A DNA stretch of 64,000 nucleotides from Pseudofabraea citricarpa. Its lineage: Eukaryota; Ascomycota; Leotiomycetes; Helotiales; Dermateaceae. A program made the position numbers and the translations under genes. The notes under the pieces were generated by a model that ran no database searches, had not been told where the DNA came from, and was given only the letters and a program-made list of their open reading frames with translations. Below are positions 45,438 through 56,678 of the stretch, in pieces (position 1 is the first letter of the stretch; every line of letters begins with the position of its first letter). Where the stretch lies: contig JAPWGK010000002.1 of assembly GCA_029641185.1 (NCBI GenBank), positions 2,480,001-2,544,000 on the forward strand. Reading direction: 5' to 3'.

Positions 45438-46767
45438 GGAGCTGATGGCGGGGGGGTTGAATTGTTTGGATCCATGCCGGTGGAAGACGCGACTTGCAGC
45501 CTTAGACTTTAGGTATCTCGGTACTCTAGCCGACGTCACGGGCCGGGAGTTCAGCCGAGTGGACGGGAATAGCTCGTGATGACGTCTCTCGAGAATTTCC
45601 AAACATCAAGAGGCTGATCCTCGTTCAAAATCCATCATCAGCCCTGCACCTAATTTCTTACGCCAATGCTCCATGCTTCGAGTCATTTGCAGCAACATGT
45701 CGATCAATGCTGGCGTCTTGGTGGTCTCCAGCATGCTTGCTCTACAGCGAAATCAATAGTCTTATCAGGAACTCCAATGCGCCAATCGACATGCAAGTGC
45801 TTTGATTCCAAATATACTACCATGTGCCGTGTAGATGTCACCAGTACCGGTACCGGTATCAGTGCCTTGGAGAACAGAGACAGAGTCATTTTTGAACCTC
45901 TTAATCAAGCTTTGGATCCGAGCTCTTCCGTCGTCGATCCTGCAGCTTTAGACTTTGAACCTTGCCTTATTCGCAACTGGTCCAGCCTCAAGTGCCGACA
46001 TTGGGAATGACACGCGATATTAAGCACATTACACAGCATCTGTACGGATAAACCGGGAAACATCCTTCCAGTGGTGCCCTGATTGGAAGATTGAGTCAGT
46101 TGTAATCAACAAATCCTGGTGCAAATATTCTAAGCCGGGCGAAACAAGGCGTTCGGCCTGTTCGGAATGGCTATGGCATACTTTGGTGGCTGAGGTCATG
46201 CAGTGCAATCCATGATAACTAATACGGCATTCGACTCAAATACTGCGATACTCCCAGTCGTTGGTGAAATTTGCAGCTCATTTAATTACATTCACATAGA
46301 TCTAATCTGTTCTTCCAATCCACAAGTCGGTAACTAGCTCAATTCAGCACAACATAAGAACACGATCACGAGCTTTTACTACAATTCTATTGTAGTTTCC
46401 GTTCATATTTTACTATATTCCCAGTTGCAACCGTCGAACTCTACAAAACATCTGGGGGAGAACTCAATACACAACCTTACCGTGCAGCCTTCTGGTACCC
46501 CAATTGAGACCAAGGCTTGGCGACCTCAACCGAACTCCTTTAACGCCATACATCGAGTCAATTGCCACTCTGAAGAGGCGTCTTAATTTCACGATATTTT
46601 TTAATCATGCTGCTCGACAGGTGAGTTCCTTTCTTTGGCTTCCTTCTACAGCATATCTATCGTCATTTGCATGCTTCCCAAATATGGCGTGTTTCCTATG
46701 TCTGCAAGCTCGCCCAACAAGTGAGTACCATAGTAGGTACATATAAGAGCCTCTGTAAGCATGGGAA
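45438..46767. other. Intergenic upstream of apc10 and an orphan gene
   Basis: 1.3 kb divergent spacer. No supportable gene; open frames here are short. A GTGAGT-type donor and TACAG acceptor near 46620-46655 could be a 5' UTR intron of the right-hand gene. Confidence 0.45.
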
Positions 46768-47286
46768 ATGTACTCGCCATTCTGTGTCTGTTTCCCTTCA
46801 TTCTGTTTGACATCATTCAACATGTGTCTATGTCTCCGCCATCTCTTCTGGACGGCGAGAAAGAAAGTTGAAGAACCAGAACCCACTCATTTCCACATTC
46901 CGCTTGAGCCAGAATGTACCGGAAGAGATTTTGAATGGGATTTTGAATATCATGAATATGCTCTAGATCCCATTCGTCACATCTTTCCTTACGGGGCTGC
47001 TCAGCCAATCTCTTCGGCTCACAGCATCGAAAACGACCAGAGAAAAAGACTAACATCCCATCGCGGTAGACTTCGTTCTCGCAGACAATCCGCCAAGGAG
47101 CTTAAAGATCGCTCTGAAGAGATGAGACAGGAATATGAAAAAATGATCAAGATTCGGGAGGAAATGGACAAGCAACTGCTTCAGCAATCGCCGAAACCTC
47201 CTGAATATGCTGAAGTTGTGTCGATGGGCGTCCATACGACTACATCGACCAATTCTTCAAGTCATACTTTGTCAATGACGACGTGA
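46768..47286 (+). CDS. Hypothetical protein with C-terminal coiled coil
   Basis: Open frame of 172 aa without a family I recognise. The first about 30 residues are hydrophobic and Cys-rich; then an acidic part (FEWDFEYHEYALDP), a basic stretch (HRGRLRSRRQSAK) and a heptad-like charged helix (KDRSEEMRQEYEKMIKIREEMD) that should form a coiled coil, ending in a Ser/Thr tail. An ATG at 46822 is an equally good start and would drop the hydrophobic end; an overlapping frame from 46760 (MGNVLAILCLF) hints that the true 5' end may be spliced. Coding status is likely because the composition from 46850 on is non-random and the frame is long for this AT content. Confidence 0.5.
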   Translation: MYSPFCVCFPSFCLTSFNMCLCLRHLFWTARKKVEEPEPTHFHIPLEPECTGRDFEWDFEYHEYALDPIRHIFPYGAAQPISSAHSIENDQRKRLTSHRGRLRSRRQSAKELKDRSEEMRQEYEKMIKIREEMDKQLLQQSPKPPEYAEVVSMGVHTTTSTNSSSHTLSMTT

Positions 47287-47640
47287 AATTTATTCTTGGG
47301 AGGCGAATTTGGTGTTGGTATCTGATCAACATTAGCGATGATGTAATATGATATGGATTTGTACTTGGACGCTTTAGGAGTTATGATGGATCTTCTTCGT
47401 TTTCTTTGTGGGGAAGCAGCGAGGAGTATCAGGTGTGAAAATGAGGGATATTGCAAAAGCCTCGTCACTCCCTGTCAGAACGACAACTAATTTTTTTTTT
47501 TGGCGGGGTTTTAGCATCGCAGGCGTTTTTCTACGGTTATGGTGGATTGGCTTTGACTTCATCTGGCATCTCTCACTTATATAAATCTGTTGCATAACGT
47601 TTACTCTTGTTATGTATTTACAATATCAACACGTGTGAGT
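47287..47640. other. Intergenic, convergent 3' ends
   Basis: 354 bp with a T11 run near 47490. Nothing else recognised. Confidence 0.5.
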
Positions 47641-48750
47641 TTATTTGCTCTTGTTTTTCCTGATCCTCGGCGCTCCACTCTCAACCTTTTGCCATTTCAA
47701 CACAATCCCACCGGCTTCCATTTCAATTTCCCTTCTTTTCTCCCCTTCCTCTTTGCCTTTCTCCTGCTCTTCGTTTTCGTTTTTCGTTTCTTCTAACATC
47801 CGATTTTGGTCGGCTTCTTCCTTACTCCCTTCCTCCTTTTCTCCTCCCGTCACGTCTTCTTCCTCCACGTCCTCATTACCCCCCATTCCCATATCACCCA
47901 GCCCCAGGATCTCATCCATTTTATTCAAAAATTCCTCATCGACTACCATATTCACATCCAAACTTTCATCCGCATCATCAAACCCCTGTAATCCACTTCC
48001 CTCGTCACAAAGCAGTCCACACTTCTTAGCCAACTCCTCCGTCTCGCTCTTCTCAAACTCGTCAAACTCGTTCGTCTCCGCAATTGTCATATCCAGCAAA
48101 CCCATCGAAAACGGAGTTGTTCTTTCTTCCTCGCAGATTGGCGGGACGAGGAAGTCGGAAAAGTCGAAATAGGCATCGACTTCATGAGGTAAGGGCCCTG
48201 AGAGAGGAGAAACAGAAACTGAGATCTGGTTCTGTTGGAAGGAATTCGTGTTCTCGACTTCGTGCTGTAGTGTAGGAAGGTGGAGGAAATGCGTGTTGAT
48301 TAAATCTTCGAGGGCCTGGATTTTTTGGAGTAGGAGGTTAGAAGTGAGAAATTAAAGAAAGGAAAACGAGAAGGGATGGGAGAGGAAGTGAGAGGAAATG
48401 AGGGGAGAGGAGAGGAGAAGAGGAGGGAGGAAGTACTCGTTGTGAAGATGGATTTGGGAAAGCGGCAATCTGTGCGAGGGTTTCTTCCAGGATCTATTTC
48501 CTCTCGTGTGAGTGAAAACTCCTTTCTCTTTTGGTTATTGGGAATTCAAACAGCTTACAGGATCGATGGACTCTTTTTGTTGCGTCTTCTTTCTCTTCGG
48601 CTGGCTTGATTTCTCATCATCTCTCGACCCACGTCTCTTCTTTGCTGGCGATGCAACCAGACATGCTGATGCTGCTGTTGATGGTGGTGCTGGTGTAAGT
48701 GGAAATGGAAGTGGAAATGGTGATGCGGAAAGGCTTTCAAGCTCCGCCAT
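47641..48750 (-). CDS. Hypothetical acidic nuclear-like protein
   Basis: Three exons, 48750-48559, 48493-48437 and 48315-47641, all joined in phase 0, give 307 aa. The first exon begins MAELESLSAS in a good ATG context, is Pro/Ala-rich, and ends in two basic clusters (AKKRRG and PKRKKTQQK) that look like a bipartite nuclear localisation signal. The second exon is only 57 nt (ILEETLAQIAAFP). The last exon is strongly acidic with Phe/Leu/Asp patches (DAYFDFSDFLVPP, EFLNKMDEILGLGDM) and a long Glu/Lys tail. It resembles a transcriptional regulator in composition, but I find no bZIP leucine zipper or other domain. The exon structure is my reconstruction; intron 2 (121 nt) is very pyrimidine-rich. 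Confidence 0.5.
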
Positions 48751-49698
48751 CTCGTCGCACGTTGTTTTCTCCCTGCAGCAAGAGGGATGTGATGCAAAGA
48801 CCCATCTATTCGATATCTCAAGCAAGCAAGCAATCAAATCAACAATCCATCACTGATCCGCTTCGAATCTGAAGGACGAATATTGAGAACGAGAGCTTTC
48901 TCCTGCCCGTGGTGGAAAGAGACAAACAAAACTTGATGAGACATGTTGAAGAACTTTCTTGTCCTTTTGCCTTTCCTTTCCTTTTCTACCACCAGACCGT
49001 CTCACTCTTTGTCTTTGTCGCCGCCGCTCGGGGTTTGGTTTTTTAGTGCTGCTGCTTTTGTTTTTGTCTTGTCTTTGTTCTTCGTTGTTGTTGCCGACGC
49101 GTGCGGTGACGACGTGCAAACGACGTCTTCCGGTTTCTTTGTCGGTCTTCGTTTCATAGCGTGGAGTGGCGATTTTGGAATATTCTGTAATCATACCAGC
49201 TGGGTAATGAGGGGTGTGGATTTTAGTGCTCCTTCTTTTCTTCTGCTCTGTGGCTACCTGTATGAAAGAGTGAGACGGGCTTATACCCGCGTGGAAGTAC
49301 GTACTACAATCTTAAATCCCTCGCTACCCGTCGGGTAAAAACGTAAAAAAAAATGAGACGGAAGTGAATCTTGGAGAAATAAGTTTGTGACAGTATATAT
49401 TTGCTATTGTCTCTCGACCTAAAAGAGAAGAGTTTGCTTTTTTGTGGTATGTTCTAGAGTATATAAATACCAGACAACCCCCAACCTTAGCAACCTATTA
49501 ACAAGTCGCCCAGCTGTGCTAAAGTGAATGGATTACTATTGCGCTCATGGTAAAATTGAAATATTCAAGTATACTGAAAAAAGCAGACATCATTTCGACC
49601 TGAATTGCTTTTTGATCTTTCTGTGTTTAAATTCCAACACCATTTTCGATTGTGGAAGATACACTGGACAATGCGACCACTCTACCAGCCCCCGAACT
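48751..49698. other. Intergenic, pyrimidine-rich then AT-rich
   Basis: 0.95 kb. The left half is C/T-rich on the plus strand and is probably the 5' UTR and promoter of the gene to the left. A TATATAAATA near 49460 is followed only by an open frame that overlaps the permease antisense. No gene supported. Confidence 0.45.
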
Positions 49699-51621
49699 TC
49701 AAACAGAATCTGTCCCGCTCTTAACTTTCTTCTCCGGGTTTGCATTCTTGGTCTCCAATCCAGGAATATCCAATCCCTCCACTGCAAGCACTTGCTGCTG
49801 ATCTTCAGTCATCCCGTCAAGATCAATCGTCATCTTCGGGCCTGTGAACCATTTCCTCGCATCGATGAAATAGTAAGCCAGTGCACCTCCCCAAACCGCC
49901 ATGTTGATAACCACCGTATAGTTCATGGACTCTGGTGTGGGATTCGGGCCTCCAGATGGGAACATGGCCAAGGTAATACCGAAAAGCAAGAAGATGACTG
50001 CAAGCCATGCTATGGGTGTCGAGAATCGCTTACCCGTGTAGAATGGTCCTGGCACAAACTTATGCTGTCCCCATACTACCCTGCAGAAAATGGGTGTTCC
50101 CCAGGCTAAATTGTTACCTGCAACGGCAAGTGAGAACAAAGCGCTAGCTGCCGCAGGTGCGATTAGACAGAGTAAACCAAGAATCGCAGCTAGAAAAACA
50201 CATCCCCAGACAGCTCGGAGTGGAATATAGCCAAATTTCTTGGAGATGGGTCGGAAGAAAGACGAAAATGGCAAGGCTCCATCGCGAGAAAAGGCCCAAG
50301 ATTGTCGAGAAGCAGCAACCAAGATTGACAATCCCATAAGAAATTGAACAATGAACAATAGAGACATAAGTCCAAGAGTGCCCTTTTTGCCTACAGCATC
50401 GAAGTAGATCTGAGCCATGGGTTGACCGAATTTGGAGTCCAGTACCGATTCCAGATCTGGATTTATACAAGCGGCAATAACGATAAGAATGATAAAACCG
50501 AGAATCCAGCAAGATCCAACGCTCATCATGATCCCATACGGTACAGCCTTGGCTGCATTCGCAGCTTCTTCGCTCATGTGAACACAGCTATCAAAGCCTC
50601 CTATTGTCCAAATAGGACTCAACCAACTTAGCATAAAAGCCCAGCCAGAAGGCCATGTTGTGAGATTTTCGGTGTGGCCGAATATATAGCTTGCATCATT
50701 TCGCTGCGAGGACATTTTCTTGCCGACAGGAAGGGCAATTATAGTAGCCGTGATGAGAACAAGATTCATGATTACAAAAACGGTCTGAAGTTTGCCCATG
50801 ATCTTAGACAATGTCGAAGCGAGGATTCCATGGCAAAGGACACAGCCAAGAAAGACTGAATAGACGACACCATTTGAAGGTGTCCAGTTGCCATCGCGAG
50901 CAATGACAATTCTACGTCTATTAGCTACATCAATATCTTTGAGAAGTTGTTGTCACGTACACAGAACAAAACATAAGTGCGAAGCCATAATCTATACTGC
51001 AGAGTCCACCCACAAGCCCTATTTTCGTTTTAGCTTGCAAATATATATGATTACGACTACGATTAATATGCGTACCTAATGTATTTGAATATCCCACTAA
51101 AAAGCTCAAGGCGTTTCTCGTTTTAGGCGAGGCAAAATAGTGAGTCCTACTAATTTAGCTTGAGATTTAAGTAGGTGGTGTCAAGACTCACCACCAGTAT
51201 AGCCCACCAGATGTTGGCATAGCCGACCCGAGATCCGCCATTGCGAGACTAACAACAAATATAAATGTACTCGCAACGAACCATCCCCATACCATTCCCA
51301 CGGGTCCAGCTGGTATCGAAAATGCAAGGGTGGAGGCGATCGAGGGGAGGAGGCCCATGATGCTGAAAGCGATGCCAAAAACTTCTATCAAAGTAAAATT
51401 ACGGCGAAGCTCTTGCTTGTATCCCAGTTTAGCTGCAAAGTAGACTGTTAAATGAGCTCAATATCTATAGAGGCTGTATCCTTACCAAGAAGTTCTGCAT
51501 CTGCTTCACCAGCCAACAACTCTTCTGGTGGTGCATTGTGGCGCGAGCGCTTGCTCACAGTCTTTTCTAGGTCCGGATGGAGTGCAGCACCAGTGTGGGT
51601 AGCCGCTGAGACGTCTGCCAT
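49699..51621 (-). CDS. Amino-acid/GABA/choline permease (APC superfamily)
   Basis: Twelve-helix membrane transporter of 572 aa. Five exons: 51621-51486, 51432-51192, 51146-51076, 51018-50961 and 50911-49699. Family signatures: LGYKQELRRNFTLIEVFGIAFSIMG at the start of helix 1, AMPTSGGLYWW, LSFLVGYSNTLGLVGG, GGFDSCVHMSEEAANAAKAVP, SRQSWAFSRDGALPFS and GPFYTGKRFSTPIAW. These are the marks of the fungal Uga4/Hnm1 type, which carries GABA, choline or related amines. An in-frame ATG at 51687 would add 22 residues; I prefer 51621 because MADVSAATH.. is the usual hydrophilic N-terminus. It is divergent from prefoldin 4 across a 0.9-kb spacer. Substrate unassigned. Confidence 0.92.
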
Positions 51622-52562
51622 TGTCTTGATATGAGAGATAAATGTATACAACCAAGTGAGTGATTGACATTCAATCAAAATAAGCATCTGAAGACGTTTG
51701 ACTTGGGGCTCTTAGATCCTAATAGACTATCGGAGCTTCCGTCATATTATCAACCCCCCAGTCCCAGAATCTTTTCCAATTGGATGTCATCCACTGAACC
51801 AGATGCAGCACGACATTTCCTGTGATAACGAACTGCAGGGCAACGACCCAAGCATGATTGGGGCAGGGATCGAAAGCTTGATCGGCAACACCACTACCAA
51901 TTAGGATGACCGAACAAAGGATCGAAATTTTATAGCATGAGATGTGTCGAATGTCAGAAAGCACTATTCTGAGTAACCGTATTAGCCGTTTGGTTTCACG
52001 GCCACCAAATTCTCTGCCATACTGTAAGAGCCGAGGCTACTGTAGCATCACGGATGAGAACTTACAAGTTAAACCAACCAACAGATAATTTTGTCTCGTA
52101 TATTTCAAAAGCTCACAGCATTGCATGGGAGTAAGCATGAGCATGCGCAGCGGCCAATGATAACCCCATAGAGGATATAACTTCCCTTCATGTCAGGGGG
52201 ACGATAGACGGCGCAAGTGGCTTGCGAAGTTGCGAACTGGCCGACGGGCAATGTTGTAGATGAGGGGTAGTCTCGGTTTCCAGCTATCTATCGCCCTCAT
52301 CTGGTGGTATCAGAACCAAGGTCGCCAAGGTAACAAGAGATAGAAGAAATTTAGAAATTATTGAGCATATTGAATGTTAGACTCTAGGCAAAAGTGTCAA
52401 AAGGGCAGATGATGATGAATGGATGTTGCTGAATGGATGAAGTGTTGCGAGGGGTTGTAGCGTGATTCACGTGATTTTGAGTTTGTGCTGTTTGCTCAAC
52501 TGGAAGAAAGAGCTCAAGTGCTTGACCAGAAGACAACGCGTCGTACATCAACATAGCCCACC
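51622..52562. other. Spacer upstream of permease and prefoldin 4
   Basis: 0.94 kb between divergent starts. It contains a minus-strand open frame at 51719-51964 with two hydrophobic stretches that I could not turn into a convincing gene. Confidence 0.45.
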
Positions 52563-53146
52563 ATGCAACGCCGTATGGTACGTCAGCCCATAGACCAACC
52601 TGTGCGCTACAGTCACTGACATCATGCCACTAGCTATCAAAGGAGGACGAGGCTGCTGCCGGAGCCGACGAGACTGAGGTCCGCAGAGAGGACCAGGACA
52701 AGATCAACAAGTTCAGCCGGCTGCACCAGCGAGAACTTGGGCTCGAAGAGGAACTGAAGACAAAGAATGTTTGTGCCACCCGTTCCTTGGCTTTTATCTG
52801 CTCTGGGGGGCTGACCATTACTTTCAGAAGGAGAAAGAGGACCTCGATGATATTTCCAATGAACTAGAACTGGCAGACGAGGATGACCTGGTTCCGTAAG
52901 AATTCACATCTGTGCAGAGCGTAAAAGAATTCCATACTGAAATTCTCTTACAGTTATAAAATTGGAGATTCCTTCATCTCACTTCCCCTCTCTGAGGTAC
53001 AAGAAATGCTTTCGACGTCAACAGGAACCATCGAGGAGAGTGTTACAGTGCTGGAGAGCAAGCTGGATACAATTAGAGAGGAGATGTCACAGTTGAAGGT
53101 CGAGCTGTACGCACGATTCGGAAGGAGTATCAACCTCGAGACGTAG
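52563..53146 (+). CDS. pfd4: Prefoldin subunit 4
   Basis: Beta-type subunit of the hexameric chaperone that hands unfolded actin and tubulin to CCT. Four exons, 52563-52577, 52634-52768, 52828-52895 and 52954-53146, give 136 aa. The first exon has just five codons (MQRRM). After it come EDQDKINKFSRLH, the conserved start of the first coiled coil, ELKTKNKEKEDLDDISNELEL, the hinge YKIGDSFISLPLSEVQEML and a second coiled coil ending ELYARFGRSINLET. Length and every conserved block fit Gim3/PFDN4. Joins all keep frame. Confidence 0.95.
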
Positions 53147-53696
53147 ACATCGAATATCGCAATATACCCACCCACTGCATGAAGATATGCCCGATACACA
53201 TGCTTAGATTTGCAGCAGTGCAGAACCCACGCCATGAACCTATTGCAAACCTTCGGATTATCAACCAACCATAATATGAAGTTGATGTAGTGCTGGTTGT
53301 TTATTTATCGCCGCTACTGGGCCTCCTTGTGCTGCAAAAGGCATAGCAGATTCGATACGTTGCGAGTTTCTATGCGAGATCTCCTTTCTGCAGGAACCAT
53401 ATTCTTCAGCCACTTACCCTGGTGGAATTGAACGCCCGCATAAGCTGCTTACTATCACAGTTGAGCCGGGATGGCACAGATGCACCAAACTGCGCGACTT
53501 TTTATCAACCAATAGAAACTCCTTAGTGGCTGTTATATCTACAACTTCCTTTCGCTGCTGGAGTAACAGCTTAGCCCTCATTTAAGCCCCCTAAGCCTCA
53601 TGTGGTACATCATCATGATTAAACGCGTTCTTTGTGATATATCTTCCTCGATCCCCCAACCTCTCGAATACAAGTTTCACAGGAGTATTCCATGCC
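53147..53696. other. Intergenic; promoter of MFS gene
   Basis: 550 bp, nothing recognised beyond expected 3' UTR and promoter. Confidence 0.5.
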
Positions 53697-55596
53697 ATGT
53701 CTTCCTATATTAACCACAGCTATCCAAAAATTCAAGACAGATCTAGGGACGTTGGACTCAACGATGTTCCCCAGCTGCTCCGTACGTTAACCAATATCCT
53801 CGTTCCAAGTACCTATACCCAGATGAGGTAACAAAGGCTCACCATAACCAGGGCAACAAAGTGGACTGCCGCGCATAGTTTCTAGGATAAACGATGCAGA
53901 TGTTACACAGAGACAAAAATTTGAAGAGGACGATAACGCGTGTTCTACTCTTCGAAATTCCTGGGCATCAACTTTGGTACCGGACAAGAAAGTCATACAC
54001 TGGGAAGATGGCGACCCAGAAAATCCGTACAACTGGTCAAGTGTATGTGGGCTTTGCATTTCCCATGTTAAATTTTACTAATGTTTTCCTCTAGTGGAAA
54101 AAGGTGTTCGTAGTTTTGACAGGACTGTTTGTGGTCGTCAATAGTACCATAGGATCTGCCTTGCCTTCTAATGCCTTGCCACAAATTGTCCCCTACTTCC
54201 ATGTCGAGTCATCCTCTCAAGAAGTACTGCCTATATCGATGTACTTGTTAGGATACGTTTTTGGACCTTTACTGTTTGGCCCTTTATCTGAACAGTATGG
54301 GAGGAGGCTCATCATGGTTTCTTCATTTTTGCTCTACACAGTCTTCACAATGGCATGCGCATTAGCACCTACCTGGGCAGCGTTTCTTGTGTTCCGACTT
54401 CTTGCTGGTGTGATGGCGAGTAGTCCTATAGCAGTCATTGGTGGCATATATGCAGACATCTACAATAATCCTGTAGCCAGAGGTCGAGCAATGGCTGTAT
54501 TTATAGGTGTACGTCAATTCCACATGTTTCGGAGAAGAGAGACTGACCAAATCTACAGGGTACAACTATTGGGCCTCTCGTGGCACCAATAATATCGGGT
54601 TTCATCTCACCACAACTTGGCTGGCGATGGACTTTCTGGGTCGGCCTCATCATAGCTGGTGCGGCATGGCCCCCCTTACTTTGCCTACCCGAAACGTATG
54701 GCCCAACACTACTGAAGAGACGTGCTATGAAGCTGCGGAAAACCACTGGAGACGAAAACTTATATGCGCCCATTGAGCTAGAAAAGAAAGGACTCAAGCA
54801 GCTCGCCACCGTCACCCTTGCAAGGCCTCTTCGCATGTTTTTCTTCGAGCTCATCGTTCTAGCATGTTGTCTGTATCTGAGTTTGGCTTACGCGATATTC
54901 TACGTATACTTCCAGGCGTATCCGATCATTTTCCAGGGAATATATCATCAAACTGCTGGAGTTGCTGGTCTCATGTTTTTACCAATATGCGTTGGAGCAT
55001 TCTTGGCCGTGGCAATTTTCCTTTATTACGATGCTACCCTCTTCAAGGCGCGACAACTCAACAAGCCTTGGACGCAGAAGGAAGAGAGCCGCCGGTTACC
55101 CCTTGCATGCCTTGGCGGTCCTCTTTATGTCATAGCTCTCTTTTGGGTGGGCTGGACAGCTCGAGAGGATGTTTCCTTTTGGGTGCCAATGATGGCCGGT
55201 GTCCCATTTGGAATGGGCTTCGTATTGATCTTCATGGCTCTATTCAACTATCTCACAGATGCCTACGAGATATTCGCTGCTAGTGCAATGGCTGCTACAA
55301 GCACATGCCGAAGTCTGGCAGCGGCCGTTCTTCCATTTGCTTCAGCCCCAATGTACAACAGGCTCGGTGTCGCCTGGGCGAGTAGTCTTCTAGGATTCCT
55401 TAGTTTGATTATGTGCGGCATCCCATTCATCTTTCTGTGGAAGGGCGATGCTATTCGAGCGAACAGCAGTTTTTGCAAATTCTTGAAAGAAAAGAAGGCC
55501 AAGGAAGAAGAGCATCTCAGAGAACAACGAGCCAGAAAAGATTGGGAGGTGATTCTGAAAGGCTTGAAGAATGAGGACATACAAAAGAAGGTCTAG
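53697..55596 (+). CDS. MFS transporter, drug/H+ antiporter-1 like
   Basis: Twelve-helix plasma-membrane antiporter of 575 aa. Four exons: 53697-53781, 53852-54042, 54095-54508 and 54559-55596. The N-terminal cytoplasmic part ends in WEDGDPENPYNWSS, the classic DHA1 lead-in to helix 1. LGYVFGPLLFGPLSEQYGRR is the loop 2-3 motif, RLLAGVMASSPIAVIGGIYADIY helix 4, and GTTIGPLVAPIISGF the antiporter motif C, followed by WRWTFWVGLI and LPETYGP. A charged tail (KEKKAKEEEHLREQRARKDWE) closes the protein. Such carriers export fungicides or the cell's own metabolites; it lies 4.7 kb from the NRPS start and could serve it. Start 53697 is chosen because the upstream frame lacks a better ATG and the join over intron 1 is exact. 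Confidence 0.92.
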
Positions 55597-56678
55597 CATG
55601 CGAATTTGCTTTTGTGATTATATGGTTTCTTCAGTCGCAGTAGAAAATGGCCATTTGGTAGGTTCTGGCCTCGGATTTAAATATACCGAGCTAATAATTC
55701 TCTCCGACTACTATCAATCGGGAGAGTGAATGAGAGGTGGAGAAAGTACGCTATATGCTTGAAATATTGAACATACATGGTTTCGGAATAATACTCATCC
55801 GAAATATACTCTGCTGTTAATAAGAGTCTTGTCATCATCTGTAAATAGTTGATATGTGTCATATGTATCCCAGAAGCGACAGAAACTGCTGTTGTCATTC
55901 TAACTCTTGTTTTCTCGTGAGGATATGTCACACGTTAGATTTTAAGTGTGCTTTATTTAGAAGAAGTCATTCCAAGTCGAAAGTCGTTTGTTCTAAGATT
56001 GATAGTCACATCTTGTTAACAAAATGAATGCTACTGTCATTGCCTTGTTGCCTTTGACGAGGCCGCAAATATATCCTTACAATTATATTTAAAATATTTT
56101 TCATGTTGTTGCTAACTTTGTGCTTCTTGTTGGAAGTACACATGCTTTATGATATACACAAGTACTTAGTGTGTGAAGGGCACGGTAAGGAAAGAGCGAG
56201 AGCGTGGCATTAATAGGAAGGATTTAAAAGAGATAGAAAGCAAGACATACAGGTAGATGTATCATCCGTGACTCCTGTTGAAAATTTGCTCACTTTGTTT
56301 ATATCGTCTTAATATCAAACTCTATACTTAAAGTGTTAATTACTGTAGCATTACTTTAGAGCATGAGGGGTATCAACTTGGTGTCCGCTTAGGCCACTCC
56401 TCATATAACCTCTTTATTGAAGTCAAATAGACTATTTCTAGCCATCCACCCTTCCGGTATGTGAAAACAAGAGAAACATAAAATCCGTCAAGGTCCGGGA
56501 ACAAGTGGGGTTTTGGTGGGGGGTCAATTACTCCATCAGCTCACGGATAAAGGCATTTGCGGGGTCAAGCCATCACGTGTAGCTTGCAAGGCGACGTCGG
56601 ACAGATCACCGAGGTAGTGGGGTGTATATAAAGAAAAAGCGAGATGCATCTTAGAATTACAAGCTCTCATCATCTACA
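55597..56678. other. Intergenic, AT-rich
   Basis: 1.1 kb without a supportable gene. The last 110 bp hold the promoter elements listed next. Confidence 0.5.
56574..56632 (+). promoter_or_regulatory. E-box CACGTG and TATA box before the hydroxyacid dehydrogenase
   Basis: CACGTG at 56574-56579 is a bHLH-type site. TATATAAA at 56625-56632 lies 47 bp before the start codon, a good distance for a fungal core promoter. Confidence 0.55.

Noticed and set aside
47645..48172. Plus-strand 175-codon Ser/Pro/Phe-rich open frame
   Set aside because: It is the antisense of a Glu/Lys/Asp-rich exon, a known source of long false frames.
49528..50109. Plus-strand 193-codon open frame after a TATATAAATA box
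   Set aside because: Most of it is antisense to the well-supported permease exon and it has no recognisable domain.
51719..52144. Minus-strand small membrane-like open frame (FVITGNVVLHLVQWM) with a possible upstream exon from 52144
   Set aside because: The best donor (GTAAGT at 52065) and acceptor (52022) do not keep frame, there is no in-frame ATG, and only 97 bp would separate it from the permease start.
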